A stretch of 64,000 nucleotides of DNA from Punica granatum (taxonomy: Eukaryota > Streptophyta > Magnoliopsida > Myrtales > Lythraceae), in assembly GCF_007655135.1 (NCBI RefSeq), contig NC_045129.1, forward strand, positions 28,273,122 through 28,337,121, given 5' to 3'. How positions within the stretch are numbered: position 1 is the first letter of the stretch; every line of letters begins with the position of its first letter. The notes below the pieces were generated by a model that was not told the DNA's origin, did no database searches, and worked only from the letters and a program-made list of their open reading frames with translations. Shown here piece by piece: positions 1 to 12,530 of this stretch. The position numbers were made by a program, and so were the translations under genes.

Positions 1-1
1 T

Positions 2-3
<2 letters not shown>

Positions 4-39
<36 letters not shown>
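4..39. repeat. (TA)n microsatellite
   Basis: This is an uninterrupted TA dinucleotide run of about 36 bases at the window edge. Its true length may extend beyond the window. Confidence 0.95.
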
Positions 40-41
<2 letters not shown>

Positions 42-230
42 TTTTCATGTAATGAAGGGTACTAATGCAAATGAAGTGTAATGTGGATGTGCACATTTTA
101 ACTTGAAAGATTTTATAATTCATTCTCGTCAATGAAATATATTCCCCTATTCTTTTTTTCTCACTATTCTATATTGACGTCACCACTTGTGAAAATATAT
201 GCTAATGCTTGCCAAGTACCGTCAATTAAA

Positions 231-662
231 GGGTTAATCACTTAAAAAAGTAAGACATTTGCTTAAATTCTCAATTCTAGCATGACTTTTCGGAAATAGC
301 ACATAAAAATATAATCTTTCGTTTTAGTTTCAAAGCTAACATGACGTTAAATATTCAATCGATTCTAACAGTACTGATTGGTTAGGCATTAACGGTGTCA
401 TGTGTCGCAATATTATTCGATGAGTGGACACCACATTTTTTTTATTGAATCAAAAATTGTGCGGTCCACTTATCTAATAATCTGGCTACATGTGACACTA
501 TTAATGCCTAGTAAGCTAATACTATTAGAATTGACGAAATATTTAACGACGTGCTAAATTTGAGAGTAAAACGAACGGTCGTGTCTTTCTATACTATTTC
601 TAAAAGGTCGTGTTAAAATTAAAAATTTGAGCAAAGGTCGTACCTTTTTACGTGACTAATGC
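231..662. mobile_element. Mutator-type MITE, 432 bp, long inverted repeats, 9-bp target duplication
   Basis: The two halves are inverted copies of each other along nearly the whole length, each arm about 200 bp. The left end reads GGGTTAATCACTTAAAAAAG and the reverse complement of the right end reads GCATTAGTCACGTAAAAAGG. The element is flanked by a perfect 9-bp direct repeat, TCAATTAAA, at 222-230 and 663-671. A 9-bp duplication plus long inverted repeats is the hallmark of Mutator-like elements. There is no coding capacity, so it is non-autonomous. The arms have diverged noticeably, which suggests an old insertion. Confidence 0.85.
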
Positions 663-671
663 TCAATTAAA

Positions 672-2003
672 ATTAGAAGTGTTCGAGTCCAAGTACCTTT
701 TTTTTAACGATACCCGGACCCTATCCTATAAAAAACAGGTTCTAAGATTTTGGAACCGGACCCTATCATGTTGAGTCTTAGAACTGGAACCTGTATTATA
801 CCACAGATTCCGGGAACAATGTTGGAACCTGTATATTTTTTTTGTCTCCTTAAATAAAACCGAAAATGTTTCATTCATAATCAATAATTAAACAAAACAG
901 AATGTTGACATAGATTTAGATTAATCCACAATATATCTATAATAAAGAGTAATATGTATCATCAATCTATCCACAAAATTAAATATCCGTAATGCGATCA
1001 GGACTCATCGAGGACACATCGAGGTTGTTGAACCAAAGTTACTGACGATAAAGAATGCGAAACTTTCATCGAGAGAGAGAGAGAGACAGAGAGGGGAAGA
1101 GATTAAAGTAAAAGGGAGAAATATATCTGAATATAACTAGGGGAAATTATTATCGGGTCCGGGATATTGATTCCGGTTCCGGTTCTGGATACTTTATATG
1201 TAGGAATTAGAACCGGAATTAGTTTTCACCGGTTCCTTATTTTATTACCTAGATCCTACTCTATTTTTAATAAGAGTTACCCGAACTCTACTCTAACAAG
1301 TACGATTCGATCGATTCCGGATATACCCGATATCCGTGCATACCCTTAATTAAAATGTATCCAGCTAAAGTCAAGCCCTTAGCAGCCCGCGATTCAATGG
1401 GATGAACTCAGTTAGGCCCAGCCCATGCAAAGCCTTATCTTCATGTGGGACACGTGTTGTCCGTTCCTACCATTTGAGTGAATGCCTCTCATTGACGAGT
1501 ACGATTACGATTAGTCTCTTCCTTCTGAAGATTATTATTTTCCGTGGAATTAAAGGGGCAAACTCTTTTTTCTCCTTTTAGATGTTGGGATGTCTTTAGC
1601 TAATAGCTTATTGGCTGAGATTCTTGTATGGTATCGACTTTATCCTAGACATGAAGTGCTTTCTATACATTTCAAATTCGCATAGAATAAGTAAAATTAC
1701 ATGCAGTTTAGTTTACCGTAAGGCCACAATTTCATTTTGTCGAATAGAATTTAGATGAGGCAACTTGTATATATAGTTTTTACCTATCAAAAACTTGTAT
1801 ATGTATTTTTTATATATATAAAAGGGGACAATTTGGAGTATATTTTGTTCTAAAAAATTTTGGAAAATGTTGTGCTTAATACTAATAGAGACGTCGGCTC
1901 GACTTGGAATTTCTCATTAGTGGTATTAATTTATTCCAACACGTTCTCCTCCCATCTATATCCTTCTAAATCGTAAGTGTCATTTGTGGCCGGAAAAAAA
2001 AAG
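672..2003. other. intergenic, no gene seen; weak inverted repeat
   Basis: No supported coding region is present. Stretches near 705-840 and 1150-1345 both contain CCGGAACC- and GGGTCC-like words in opposite orientation and may be the two ends of one degraded element, but I could not fix borders. A short (GA)n run is at about 1071-1087. The remainder is AT-rich without recognisable features. Confidence 0.4.
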
Positions 2004-2290
2004 GTATGCATTTGCAATCGGAACATGATTGAGTCGACAACATATTGCCAGTAGTTTTTTTTTTTTGTACAATTCAAAAGTTCAACGGATTCTAATTGAT
2101 TTAGTTCGAGTTGGATCGACCACTGAGAGTAAAGCTCTCTAAAAAAAATAGTATGCATTTGCTATCAAAACACCATTGAGTCGACAACATATTGCTAGTA
2201 ATTTTTTTTGTGTGTGTGTACTATCCAGAAGTTTAACTGGTTCTGATTGATTTAGTTCAAGCTGGGTGGGCTACTAAGAGTAAAACTCTC
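2004..2290. repeat. tandem duplication, period about 147 bp
   Basis: Two imperfect head-to-tail units start at about 2004 and 2151. Both begin with GTATGCATTTGC, continue through TTGAGTCGACAACATATTGC and run into a T-rich stretch followed by minus-strand SINE-like sequence. The arrangement looks like a SINE insertion whose flank was duplicated, or two adjacent insertions at the same site. Confidence 0.65.
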
Positions 2291-2383
2291 ATAATCAAGG
2301 GTTTTTTTTTTATTCACAGGACTTGAACCCAAATTTTTTTTTAAGGGAAACAAGTATTGAACAGCTTGAATCGACCATTGTTA
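2199..2383 (-). mobile_element. tRNA-derived SINE copy, degraded
   Basis: In the minus orientation this has the same order of words as the clearer copies at 25395-25590 and 31548-31734: a head with TTCAAGC, a GGGTTCAAGTCCTGT box resembling a tRNA B box, a middle with GAGAGTTTTACTC, and a T-run (A tail in its own orientation) at the left. The direct repeats at the ends (TATTGCTAGT) are short and degenerate. Confidence 0.55.
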
Positions 2384-2634
2384 GTTATTGCTAGTTGTTT
2401 TTCAATGATACATATGAGACATCTACGAATGACGTCTACCAACGCAGATAGATGAGTTCATATGATTTAGTATCCTTCCCTTTTAACAAAGTTTAGGGTT
2501 TGATTATTGTGAATGAAAACAATTAATTTCTTTTTACTATTTTATGAATCCACCCGATTTAAAAATACGAGATGTCCGGTTTTGAGCCCCTTTCGACTCG
2601 GCCGTTCAATCAGCTAAAACAAGTAATATCTTAC

Positions 2635-2807
2635 CAGTGTGAGATAGTTCAAACGGTTCGGCATTTGTTCCGCTTAAATAAGGTTTCGAGTTTGAGTACT
2701 TGTGAATATAAAAAATTCACGCTACGAGAAATTTATTTGAAAATCGACCCCTCTCGACTGGATTAATCGGGGTTGAATTGAGTTTCTATAAACGTGGATT
2801 GACACCG
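2635..2807 (+). mobile_element. tRNA-derived SINE copy with 19-bp target duplication
   Basis: The element contains the family head (TAGTTCAAACGGTTCGG), a B-box-like stretch GGTTTCGAGTTTGAGT and the family body with TCGACTGGATTAATCGGGG. It is bounded by near-identical 19-bp direct repeats, aaaacaagtaatatcttac at 2616-2634 and aaaacaagcaatatcttgc at 2808-2826 (two mismatches). The tail is short, with little poly-A left. Long, variable target duplications fit LINE-mediated insertion. Confidence 0.75.
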
Positions 2808-2879
2808 AAAACAAGCAATATCTTGCAATTGAGTAAAAATTCAAACGCGATTAATTAATGCGATAAACAAGACGAGCTT

Positions 2880-3048
2880 GGAAGCTCCCCCCACCTCTCC
2901 TTCCCTCCCCTCCCACTAGTCTGCTTCTGCTTCGCCGCAGAGTCTATCTCGCTCTCTCACCCGCTACTTGCTCCGTCGTCTATATATCTGCGCGATATAT
3001 AGTAGATAATAAAACCGATTTCTCGAGCTCCTTCATCCGCAGCGTGGG
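2880..3048 (+). promoter_or_regulatory. ABCG7 proximal promoter and 5' UTR
   Basis: A strongly CT-rich tract at about 2886-2925 is followed by TATA-like stretches at about 2981-2987 and 2993-3002. These lie close to the start codon at 3049, so if they act as a TATA box the 5' UTR is short. The CT-rich tract resembles the pyrimidine patches of plant housekeeping promoters. The transcription start is inferred, not seen. Confidence 0.4.
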
Positions 3049-6000
3049 ATGGCGAAGCTCGGTGGGAAGGTGGGCCACCAAATCGCTCGGTTTGGCGGGA
3101 ACGGGGTGGGCCAGATTCTGGCTGCAGCCGCCGTCGCCCTCCTTTTCCGCCTCTTCTCCGGCCCCGGCCCCGCCATGCTGCCGGAGGAGGAAGAGGACGA
3201 GTTCCTGCCCGACGAGAATGGTGAAGGGGAGGAAGGTAAGGCAGATGACGAGAGCGGGGAAGCTCCGGTCGCTGGGAAAGTTTATCCCGTCACTATCCGA
3301 TGGGCCGGCATCAGTTGCTCCATCTCCGATAAGTCGAACAAATCAGTGAGTTCCTCTATCGTCAGAAATTTTCTTTGGATGTAGGAATGAAGAAATTTTA
3401 GCTCGCCTATTGTTATTTCAGCTTGTTAGAGTAGCAGTTTTGTGGGTTGAGTTGCCTTCTGTTTGATACCATGAAGAATGGAATTCAGTGACAAATGGGT
3501 TCTGTTTCGTGCTATTAGATGAGGTTCTTGCTCAAGAATGTGAGTGGAGAGGCGAAGCCCGGGAGGCTGCTTGCTCTAATGGGAGCATCGGGTTCGGGGA
3601 AGACCACTTTGCTCAATGTTCTGGCGGGTCAGCTCGTAGCGTCTCCCCGGTTACATTTGTCGGGTCTTCTTGAGATCAACGGAAGGCCGAGGTCGAATAA
3701 GTCCTACAAGTACGTTTGCTCTTGGAAGCATCTTTTGTGGGACTGTCAGATGATTTACTGGGATTTACTTATAGTCATTGTTTTATTTGCAGATTTGCTT
3801 ACATTCGACAGGATGATCTTTTCTTCTCTCAGTTGACGGTGAGGGAGACGCTGTCTCTGGCTGCTGAGCTTCAGCTTCCAAAAACCTCTTCCGGTGAAGA
3901 GAGGGATGAATATGTGAACAATCTTCTGTTCAAACTTGGCTTGGTCAGCTGTGCTGATACAAATGTTGGTGATGCAAAAGTCCGTGGCATTAGTGGAGGT
4001 GAAAAGAAACGACTCTCGCTCGCTTGTGAGCTGATTGCAAGTCCTTCAGTAATTTTTGCAGATGAACCCACAACAGGTATGCATTCATTCTATCACAAGT
4101 TCTTACATTCTTCCGATGATAGACTTTTACCACCTTTTAAACTTCCTGAGGTACGTTAATGCATTGTTCTTGTGTCTTGAAATATTGATCTTCGAAGTTG
4201 AAAAGTTGCTTATATGAGAGGGAATTTTAATTAGTGAAGGGCTATGCCAGTCATTGGAATTGGACAATCGATTGAAGTGCTTGATCGAACATAAACATTT
4301 ATACACACTTCGATGAATTCCTAATGAAAATGTGCAGTTTCAACTCCTATAACTGTTGAATAATACTTTTTCATGCAGTGCATGTTCACGCAACAAAGAG
4401 GCACTTCACTAATTTATTGTCAAAATAGACGCCATTTTGAGCTCTTATGGACTTGCATGTGTTAATACCATAGACAGATGTAAAGATTGTAAAGATCTGA
4501 AGTGAGCCGTGAAAGTTTCTTATATTTTAATTATATTTTTTTTTATTGTTTATTTATTATAATGATCATTCTTTTTGCCGTAAGCAACGCTGCCACGTGG
4601 AAGTGCCGATGAAACAAATAGGTTAATAATATAGATAATCTCGATAAATAGCCAAATGCAATATGCTTTTGTTTCTTTCATCTGCCATCTATATTATCTT
4701 CCTTGTAACAAGATTAATTCGGTCACTTCAGGACTTGATGCCTTCCAGGCTGAGAATGTAATGGAAACTCTTCGACAACTAGCACAGGATGGCCATACAG
4801 TGATATGCTCCATACACCAGCCAAGAGGTTCTGTATACTATAAATTCGACGACATGATACTGCTAAGCGAGGGTGCACTTGTCTATGCTGGTCCTGCACG
4901 TGATGAACCTCTCGCATACTTCGCGAAGTTTGGGTTTGTATCTAAACCTATTTGACTGTTGCATGTTGCAGAATGCTTCTGGAACCTTTCTTTGACCACT
5001 GTTGAGATACCTTACCTTCATACATCTCAATTTCAAATCTATGAAATATAATCATGACCACTGATATAATCATGATTGGCTACTGCTTGAAGCTTATAGG
5101 CGAATGATTTTATGTGCCAAGGTAAAGGTCATGATTTGTTCAAGCACAACTTTTGGTGTCACTAGTCTCTTGATTCTCAAAAGCCATTTGGGCCCATGCA
5201 ATAAATCTATCTTTCTAGGAGGAAAAGAATACCATTTCAGAAACGAGCAATTTGCTGCATCCAGAAATGCTCCCTGAAATATTTGACTGAAATTGAGAAA
5301 AAGGAACATAAAGGATTAACATGCTACATGCCTATGCTTCAAAATTATATTTCTGCTGCTGTTTGTAAGCCTGTACCTTGAACAGTCAATACCTCTGGTT
5401 GTCCCAAAAATCTCTGGAAGAAACTGCTTTTGGTGAAGAAAAAATGCCTTATGATTGAATGATGAAAAAAATAACCCAGGAAGTGGAACACGGTGATTGG
5501 CAAAATGCTTTTTTTTTGGACTACTTTTCATGGTACTTTGCTACATGACTATTGTTCCGACTTCCCTGTATCTTATCCGCACAAAATTTGTCCTTTATAC
5601 TTTTGTAAAAAAATGACATTTTCTGCAGTTACTTATCTTGTGTGTTGCCTTAACTGCATCCAGCTTGACATGCCACTGATCTTTTGATACACTTGCAAAT
5701 GGAAGTCATAATAACCGATCTATCATTCATTCCAACAGGTACAGCTGCCCGGATCATGTGAATCCTGCTGAATTCTTGGCTGATCTCATTTCTATAGACT
5801 ACAGCTCTTCTGAAAGTGTGTATTTTTCTCACAAGAGGATAGATGGTCTTGTTGAGTCATTTGCACAGCAGAATCCTCCAATACTATATGCAACTACTCT
5901 GACCAGAATGGACAAATTCAAGGCTGGTATAATGTCTTCGAGAAAGGGAACTATTGTTCAGAGAAAGGGAGGTTGGTGGAGACAATTTTGGTTGCTGCTG

Positions 6001-9000
6001 AAACGCGCGTGGTTGCAGGTTTGTCCGTTAACTTTTGGGCTATCCATTCTTATATTTTGATATTTTAAAAGCTCTCTTGCTACGCTTTTGAAGCAGATAA
6101 GTGGCTATTCCAAGTTTATCATGGTATTGTACCATGGAGTTGAATCTCCATTCCACTCATTTGCAACTTACATAACTTCCATTTGTCGAGCTTGAGCCCT
6201 GATCATTCTTACAGACTGCATTGGCTGGAGAATCGAATAATAAGTATATTAATTACTGCCTCCATCTTGAGGTTCATCTTTTTAGGTTTGTTGATATGTT
6301 GCAAATTAGAATTTATGTTATGTTTGTATCACAGCTCATCAGTGGAACTAAAAGTTGTTTTGATCTTGAAAAACTGGGGATGCTAATTTATGAGATCACT
6401 CTAGAGCATCCTAGAAGTCAGTATGTGCTGCCATGCTTTTCATCTGTTCTATTAGTTTCTTAATGGAAGCCCTTTTTTATCACCTATTTTTGCGTTGACC
6501 ATGATACTGAAATTAGAGTGCATGTAACCAGAACCTTGCTTCGGATTCATGCCTTGTTACTTACTAAACATATTTGTTCATTAACCATTCTTAAAAGGTC
6601 CTTGTCTGGTACAGAAATATTGATTATAGTACTGAAACCTTTGTTGGTTGCCTAGGCCTCTCGTGATGGCCCAACAAATAAGGTTCGTTCCAGGATGTCA
6701 ATTGCATCAGCAATAATATTTGGATCAGTATTCTGGAGAATGGGGAGGTCCCAGACTTCGATACAGGATAGAATGGGATTGCTTCAGGTACAGTTATCAT
6801 TTTCTGTTCTTCAAAATAGGTTGGTCAAGTATTCTCCAGCACTAATCTTGCTTTTGCATTTTGGTGTTGTAGGTTGCTGCAATAAACACTGCGATGGCTG
6901 CTCTTACAAAGACAGTGGGGGTATTTCCAAAGGAGCGGGTTATTGTGGACAGAGAGAGAGCAAAAGGATCCTATGCGTTGAGCCCTTATCTTCTTTCAAA
7001 ACTGCTAGCTGAGATTCCTATTGGGGCAGCATTTCCTCTGATGTTTGGTGCTGTATTGTACCCCATGGCTCGTCTTCATCCATCTTTATCCAGGTTCTTT
7101 ATGATCATTTAGTTCTGTTCTGCAATTTAATATTTTTCAATACTTTGTGTGTTTCTTTTCTTTTCTTTTCTTTTTTTGGGGAATAATGAACATAGATAGT
7201 ATATCTGTCTTTACATTTTTTTGTGAGCACAAACATTGGAATTTATAGTAATTCTACTTTACACCTTACATCTATTGATTCCATGTAATGGTAAGGCTAG
7301 TGGATACATTGAACATGAACATTCAGATTGTTAAGGAAGGTACAATGATGTGAATCGTGATTTAAAATTTGCCGAGAAAAACTTTTTAATTTGGGTACAG
7401 TTCCCTTCATTTTCAGACCAAAATAAGGATATAAATTGAAATTCTGTTGCAGTATTTGGCTGACTAGAACTACAAAAGTGTTTCTTGGCACTCTCAATAA
7501 GAAAAGTAAAATGACATGAAAGCAAGCAATGATCAATAGATACTCTTAACAACTTACTCAACACAATTTGAGTCAGTCATGAACCTGAATTCAGACAATA
7601 TATTAAGCATTTCACGTTGAGTACTAGTAAGCTATTATTTTACCTTTGAAGCCTCCTCTTGGAAGCCTCAATTATAGCATCTTTTCAGCACAGACCGAAA
7701 AGTCCTCTATATTACTTTTGAGTCATAGAGCAGAACTTTCCATTTAATAATTGCATCTAGTATCATTGATAATATCTCTCAGATAAAAGGTAACGAACTT
7801 AACCTTTGAATATGTAAAAAAAAATTCCAGGTTTGGGAAGTTCTGCGGGATTGTGACTGCGGAATCCTTTGCCGCTTCTGCCATGGGCCTAACTGTGGGT
7901 GCTATGGTCCCTACCACCGAAGCGGCAATGGCCCTGGGGCCTTCACTCATGACAGTTTTCATCGTGTTTGGTGGCTATTACGTAAATGCAGACAACACGC
8001 CAATCATCTTTCGATGGATTCCCCGTGTTTCTCTCATAAGATGGTAAAAGAATTTCGCACTCACAGCTATGTAGAGTTTATTCTCATATCAATGAAACAA
8101 CACCATGTCAGTTCTCTCTCTTTATCCAATACCTGTGATTACTGTTCTTTCGTATATTCAGGGCATTTCAGGGGCTTTGCATCAATGAATTCAAGGGTCT
8201 TCAATTTGATCACGAGCAACCTTTCGATATTCAAACTGGAGAACAGGTGAACGGGATAATTAGCTCTTCAGCCTTCTATATCCCAATTTATACATATTAT
8301 TCGAACATTATGCATTATGATTCTTACTGATGAACAAATGTCAGAGTTTATGGAAAATGCTTTCTTCCTAAAGATTCAATAAATTGGGAAAGAGTGAAAA
8401 ACTCAGTAAAAACTGTTCAATTTGGCTGTCACTTTCAATAGATTTATGTGCTTCGATTCAAGTTTCCCCTATTTCTGATACAATGATCAAATGTCCCAAG
8501 TATCTTTACTGAATGATTTATAATACTGCCTCATTTTCTCATAATTGCAGTATCACTTATTTATATCTGATGTAATTTGGCATCCTGAAACTATTTCAAA
8601 TATCAATTTGGATTTCCCGTATTTTACCTTCTAGTGCCATAAGTATCTATCTCCTCTTACACTGTTGTCTCTTACTATATACTGACCAGTCAGCCAGTTT
8701 TATGAAGAATAATCACCTGCTAAGTCTGATATGTGCGTGTTGGGATCTCCAGATGGGTTTTATATGGGTCCATTGCTAATTTTTTATTTTTTCACTGCCT
8801 TTGTCTTGCAGGCCCTCGAGAAGTTCTCTCTTGGGGGGAAATGCATTAGCGAAACAGTAATAGCTCAGAGCAGAATACTGCTCGTTTTCTATTGCACCAC
8901 TTACCTTCTGCTTGAGAAGAACAAACCCAAGTACCAGAAGCTCGAGCCACTGCCAGTCAACCAATCAGAGCCATTGTCAGAGCTAGATAAGATTAAGTTC

Positions 9001-9147
9001 GAGGTTGACAAGAAATCCCAGGAACTAGAGCCACCTGCTGATGATGTCGAATTGAAGCCACAGCAGCAGCAGCAGCAGCAGCAACTCGAAGAACCTTCGT
9101 CTCCAACTTCGGATCAAATCCGACCATTTATCCTAGAAGGTTTGTAA
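3049..9147 (+). CDS. ABCG7: ABC transporter G family member 7-like half-transporter (WBC type)
   Basis: Ten exons give about 746 residues: 3049-3345, 3519-3709, 3793-4076, 4732-4933, 5739-6018, 6656-6787, 6873-7093, 7831-8043, 8162-8246 and 8812-9147. All introns are GT-AG and frame is kept. One nucleotide-binding domain precedes one membrane domain, the ABCG half-size order. Visible motifs are Walker A GASGSGKT (121-128), Q-loop (169), signature ISGGE (229-233), Walker B VIFADE (249-254) and H-loop His286. The membrane part (exons 6-8) contains VFWRMG, GGYYVNADNTPIIFRW and related ABCG7 landmarks. The protein resembles Arabidopsis ABCG7 closely along its length, including the C-terminal EIRPF.LEGL-like end. 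An acidic N-terminal stretch (about 45-75) and a polyglutamine run coded by CAG repeats (9061-9084) are less conserved. Half-transporters act as dimers; substrate and membrane location are not shown by sequence. Confidence 0.95.
9061..9084 (+). repeat. coding CAG repeat, eight glutamines
   Basis: Seven CAG codons and one CAA encode eight glutamines in the ABCG7-like C-terminal tail, after an acidic, low-complexity region. The tract is a likely length polymorphism and lies outside the transport domains. Confidence 0.9.
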
Positions 9148-10699
9148 ATAATTTAGGTAGAGTATTAATGGTAACCTCATATGATGTTGAGACCGTTTAT
9201 TGGTTTATATCATTCTCATACAGGTGGTGCTAAGTAAAAAGGGGAGGGAAGGGAAGGGATGCATGAGAATTTGCAATAATGGAGGGGCTTCGTATGCTCT
9301 ATTTTATACCATAGAGCTTTGTCCAGTGAATACTCTAAATAAGGCTCTGAATAGTTTAGCAATAGAACCAAAACCGAGCGACTCTATCATCATATGAGCT
9401 GTAATTGGTGATGTTGCTATATGCTAAGAGAAGGGATGTTCTTGACCTGTATTTGCGTATAGAAGCTCTGTCGTATCATCCATCATGTTACTGACAACAC
9501 TTTGTATTGTGAACTCGACTGGACCCAATTGGTGGGCGGATTGTTCGTGGCGGGAGGTTAGCGATTGCCTATTGCGGGGCTACACTGTTGGATATCGGAA
9601 TGCTGACTTCTATAAGAACTTTGCTCTGTGGTTGATGATTCCATGAAATATCAACGTTTGAAGGAATGACGTTTCTCTAAAGACAGTTGACAATTGAAAT
9701 TCATTGAATATGAAAAAGATTATGCGTGACGTCCTCTGCTCCGACAAATAACAAGAAATGGAATGTGCAAAAATCAAAATTCAGTCTGGGTAGCCACATC
9801 CCAAATTATAGGTGTCGCACATTGCACAGGTGCGTAAAAAAAAAAAAAAGTTTAGTCGATTTTTATTAAGTATTTTAATATATTTGGTGAACCTCTTTTA
9901 AATTATTTTTGATATATTATTTACTATGGATAATGTTTTTAATTTTTTCTTGAAAATAATTAAAATCTCCTCGACATACTACTTATATAGAATGCCAACT
10001 ACATACATATTATATAGAATGCCAACTACATACATAGAATATAGAAAAATGTAAAGGGGACAATGATAGAAATGGGCAAGTACATTAATCCCAAATTAAG
10101 AATTGGGTTTGTTTGGACTGTGGATGTAATTTTAAAATCACAATTCTAACTTAACTTTACCCACTACAAAACAAAATAACTCATACAAAATCAAATAGTG
10201 GGCCATATTTATATCACTTTTTTCACAACAAAACAACATAACTCATACAAAGTCAAAAGATGGGTCCCATTTATACTACTCTTTTTTAAAATCAAAATTT
10301 AATTTTAAAATCCTACTATGAAACCAAACGCAGTATAAATCATCTGAGCAATTAAAAAGACATTTTACCACAAGCTGGAGATTTGAAACAAGTAAGTTGT
10401 GGCCGTGATTCATTCTCATATCGCATCCCCGCAAATTTTATATATTACAATTGATCTAACTAATGTTTATGTCCATCTTCACCTGCGATGTTCACTATTG
10501 TCCTAACGGACGTAATTCTGCTGCGATCTTGGATGATCCAAGTCATTAATATCTTGATGTGATCGATCTTCAGATGATTATCATTGATAAAACATAATGA
10601 TCTAACCCAGGCATTTCCCGAATAGAACTGCAGTAAGGAAGCAAATCAATATAGATAGTACATGTTAACAGAAGGACATCATCATTGTGGAATAAACAT
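9148..10699. other. ABCG7 3' flank and intergenic DNA with one MITE-like repeat
   Basis: The first few hundred bases after the stop are probably 3' UTR. From 10105 to about 10336 a repeat has opposed ends reading GTTTGTTTGGACTG and, in reverse complement, CTGCGTTTGGTTTCA. Such xGTTTGGTTT ends recur at 37328-37588 and 51118-51300. A short direct duplication, ATAGAATGCCAACTACATAC, occurs at about 9988 and 10016. No gene is seen. Confidence 0.5.
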
Positions 10700-11640
10700 C
10701 ACTACTAAAAATCGCGTGTTAGCGAGGGAATTTACAAAAGGAACACGTCCCTTGGTAATCTGTTGGAATAATTTTCCAGCGGAATACTGAGGGATAATTC
10801 CCTCGGTAAATGGAACCATTTCTTAGGTAAAATTAAAAAAATAAAAAGATTAAAAAATTTAAAAACAAAAGTAAAAACAAAATAAAAAATATTTTAAAAA
10901 ATCTAAAAAATTATAACAAAATACAAACTATTCCCTATGTAATATTTAATTTTTTTAAAATACAATAATTACAGCAGGAATTACTCCTGCGGTAAAATTA
11001 AAAAATTTTAAAAAATATCAAAAATAGTTATCAAGGGATTAATTCCCAAGGTAAATTTTCTGAGGCAATTACTGAGGGATGTTACTTCCTCGGTAATATT
11101 GAAAAATTAAAATAAATATTAAGAATCAAAAAATAAAAAAATATCCAGACGTGCGTTTTGAAAATAATATAATTTTTATATTTAATAATCTATAATACTG
11201 ATTTTGTGATTGAGATAAATTAAAAGGCTATGTTACAAATTATAGAGTCAATAGCAATGAGAAAAATAGTACTAGAAATAAAACACATATCAATTACTAA
11301 AATATCAAATGAGAAAACTAATATTACTTTTACAATAATAATTTTAGAGATAGATATCAAATACCAATTATGTTTCCAGAAATGAATATTATTATGTAAA
11401 TTAAAATATTTTATATTAAATATAAAATCAATTTAATTTAGGATTGATAGTGTTGAATTATTTGCATTTTTGAAATTAATTTAATTTAGGGTTGATAGTG
11501 ATCAAATTGTAATGTTGAAATTAATTTAGGGTTAAAAGTGTTAAATATTTTATATATTAGTTCAACAAAAAAAATATTATATATCAAATTAATTTAATTT
11601 ATATATCAGAAATATAATTAGGAGTAGGTAATAAACATAT
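10700..11640 (+). mobile_element. CACTA-like transposon terminus with subterminal repeats (right end not found)
   Basis: The sequence starts with CACTACTAAAAATCGCG, which matches the CACTA/En-Spm terminal pattern. It is followed by recurring words around TCCCTCGGTAA (about 10790), CTCCTGCGGTAA (10987), ATTCCCAAGGTAA (11042) and TTCCTCGGTAA (11085), consistent with subterminal transposase-binding repeats. I found no matching TAGTG-type right terminus, so the element is truncated or its end is degraded. The right border given is arbitrary. Confidence 0.5.
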
Positions 11641-11814
11641 TATGTTGCATAGCTTGATAGTTAAGGAGTTAGGAGTGAAAGGGGTAGATACCAGTCGATA
11701 CCTGCGTGTATCGTTGGAAAGCCGATGGATAAACGGGGATGTCCCCCAGTAAATCTGTGAATTCTAGAAGTGTCAACCCGAATCCGTCATCGGATCGGAC
11801 ATTATTATATTCCT

Positions 11815-12530
11815 GGGAAATGGCGAAAATGCGACCATTTGGCAGTGGATGATGAGCACATGATGGTGCTGAGGAAGCGGATTAGGGAGATAATAAAGAC
11901 GATAGAGCAGAAGTGCTGCCACACCTGCTATGTTTCCATGATATGTAACGTGATAAGGATGTTGCCGTCACGGCTGATAATAACTACGGCCCGTCACTGA
12001 AAAATACTAGCTATTAATGAGGTTTTTGGGGATTACATAAAAATTCCAGATCGCCCCCTTGCACAACATATGGGATTCACGAGACGTGACAAACTCCTTT
12101 TAGCCCCAGCATCCTCATTGGGCTCTTGGGTCGGGGTTTAGAACATACTCCCATGGATTCTGACTCGTGGATAGCCCTCAAATCATCTACCCGCAATCTC
12201 CTATGGCTGTGGAATAGGGTCGGCTCTGATACCACATGTAGCAATCACGAACATAGCGTTGCCATGGGAATCGTGGCTCTCGTTGCTTTTAGCATCCCGA
12301 CCTCCTCGGCCATGGTTCTCCTCCTCTTGGCGGAGATGGTCAAGGGGATTGCAGATGGATTCGCCGCGTCTAACTGGATGGCCACCCTTCGTTTTGTTTT
12401 TCTTATATTTTCTCCCGTACGCGTTCCCTTCTTTTATTCCAATTTTTTTTCCTTTATGTTCTGGTAGAACTTTCACTTGCAGGTATAACATCAGGTGCGG
12501 TAATTGATCCCATTGTATATAGATGCTAGA
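11815..12530 (+). pseudogene. decayed paralog of the 38172-38660 gene
   Basis: The stretch MVLRKRIREI (11862 on) and later MGIVALVAFSIPTSSAM (12265 on) match the gene at 38172-38660. Similarity continues past the stop into the 3' UTR (ataacat.aggtgcgg.aattgat, 12485-12515 versus 38764-38792), so this is a DNA-level segmental copy. The N-terminal half is not recognisable. A 39-nt in-frame deletion removes 13 codons corresponding to YEPPAEWMDWEKR. A 246-bp insertion at 11998-12243 splits the frame just before the membrane segment. There is no intact reading frame, so function is very unlikely. Confidence 0.85.
11998..12243 (-). mobile_element. small LTR-retrotransposon remnant with tRNA-iMet primer-binding site
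   Basis: This block is absent from the paralogous gene at 38.5 kb and splits the pseudogene. It begins TG and ends CA and is bounded by a degenerate 5-bp repeat (GTCAC at 11993-11997, ATCAC at 12244-12248). On the minus strand, 12222-12234 reads TGGTATCAGAGCC, the canonical initiator-methionine tRNA primer-binding sequence of plant copia and TRIM elements. The primer site lies only nine bases from one end, so most of one LTR must be missing. It may be a truncated TRIM. Confidence 0.55.

Noticed and set aside
12222..12234. Possible initiator-methionine tRNA gene
   Set aside because: Only the 13-base primer-binding complement is present and no cloverleaf can be drawn.
12126..12467. 113-codon plus-strand frame that contains the membrane segment
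   Set aside because: Its first half is inserted retroelement sequence and its second half is the C-terminal remnant of the duplicated gene, so the frame is a chance fusion in a pseudogene.
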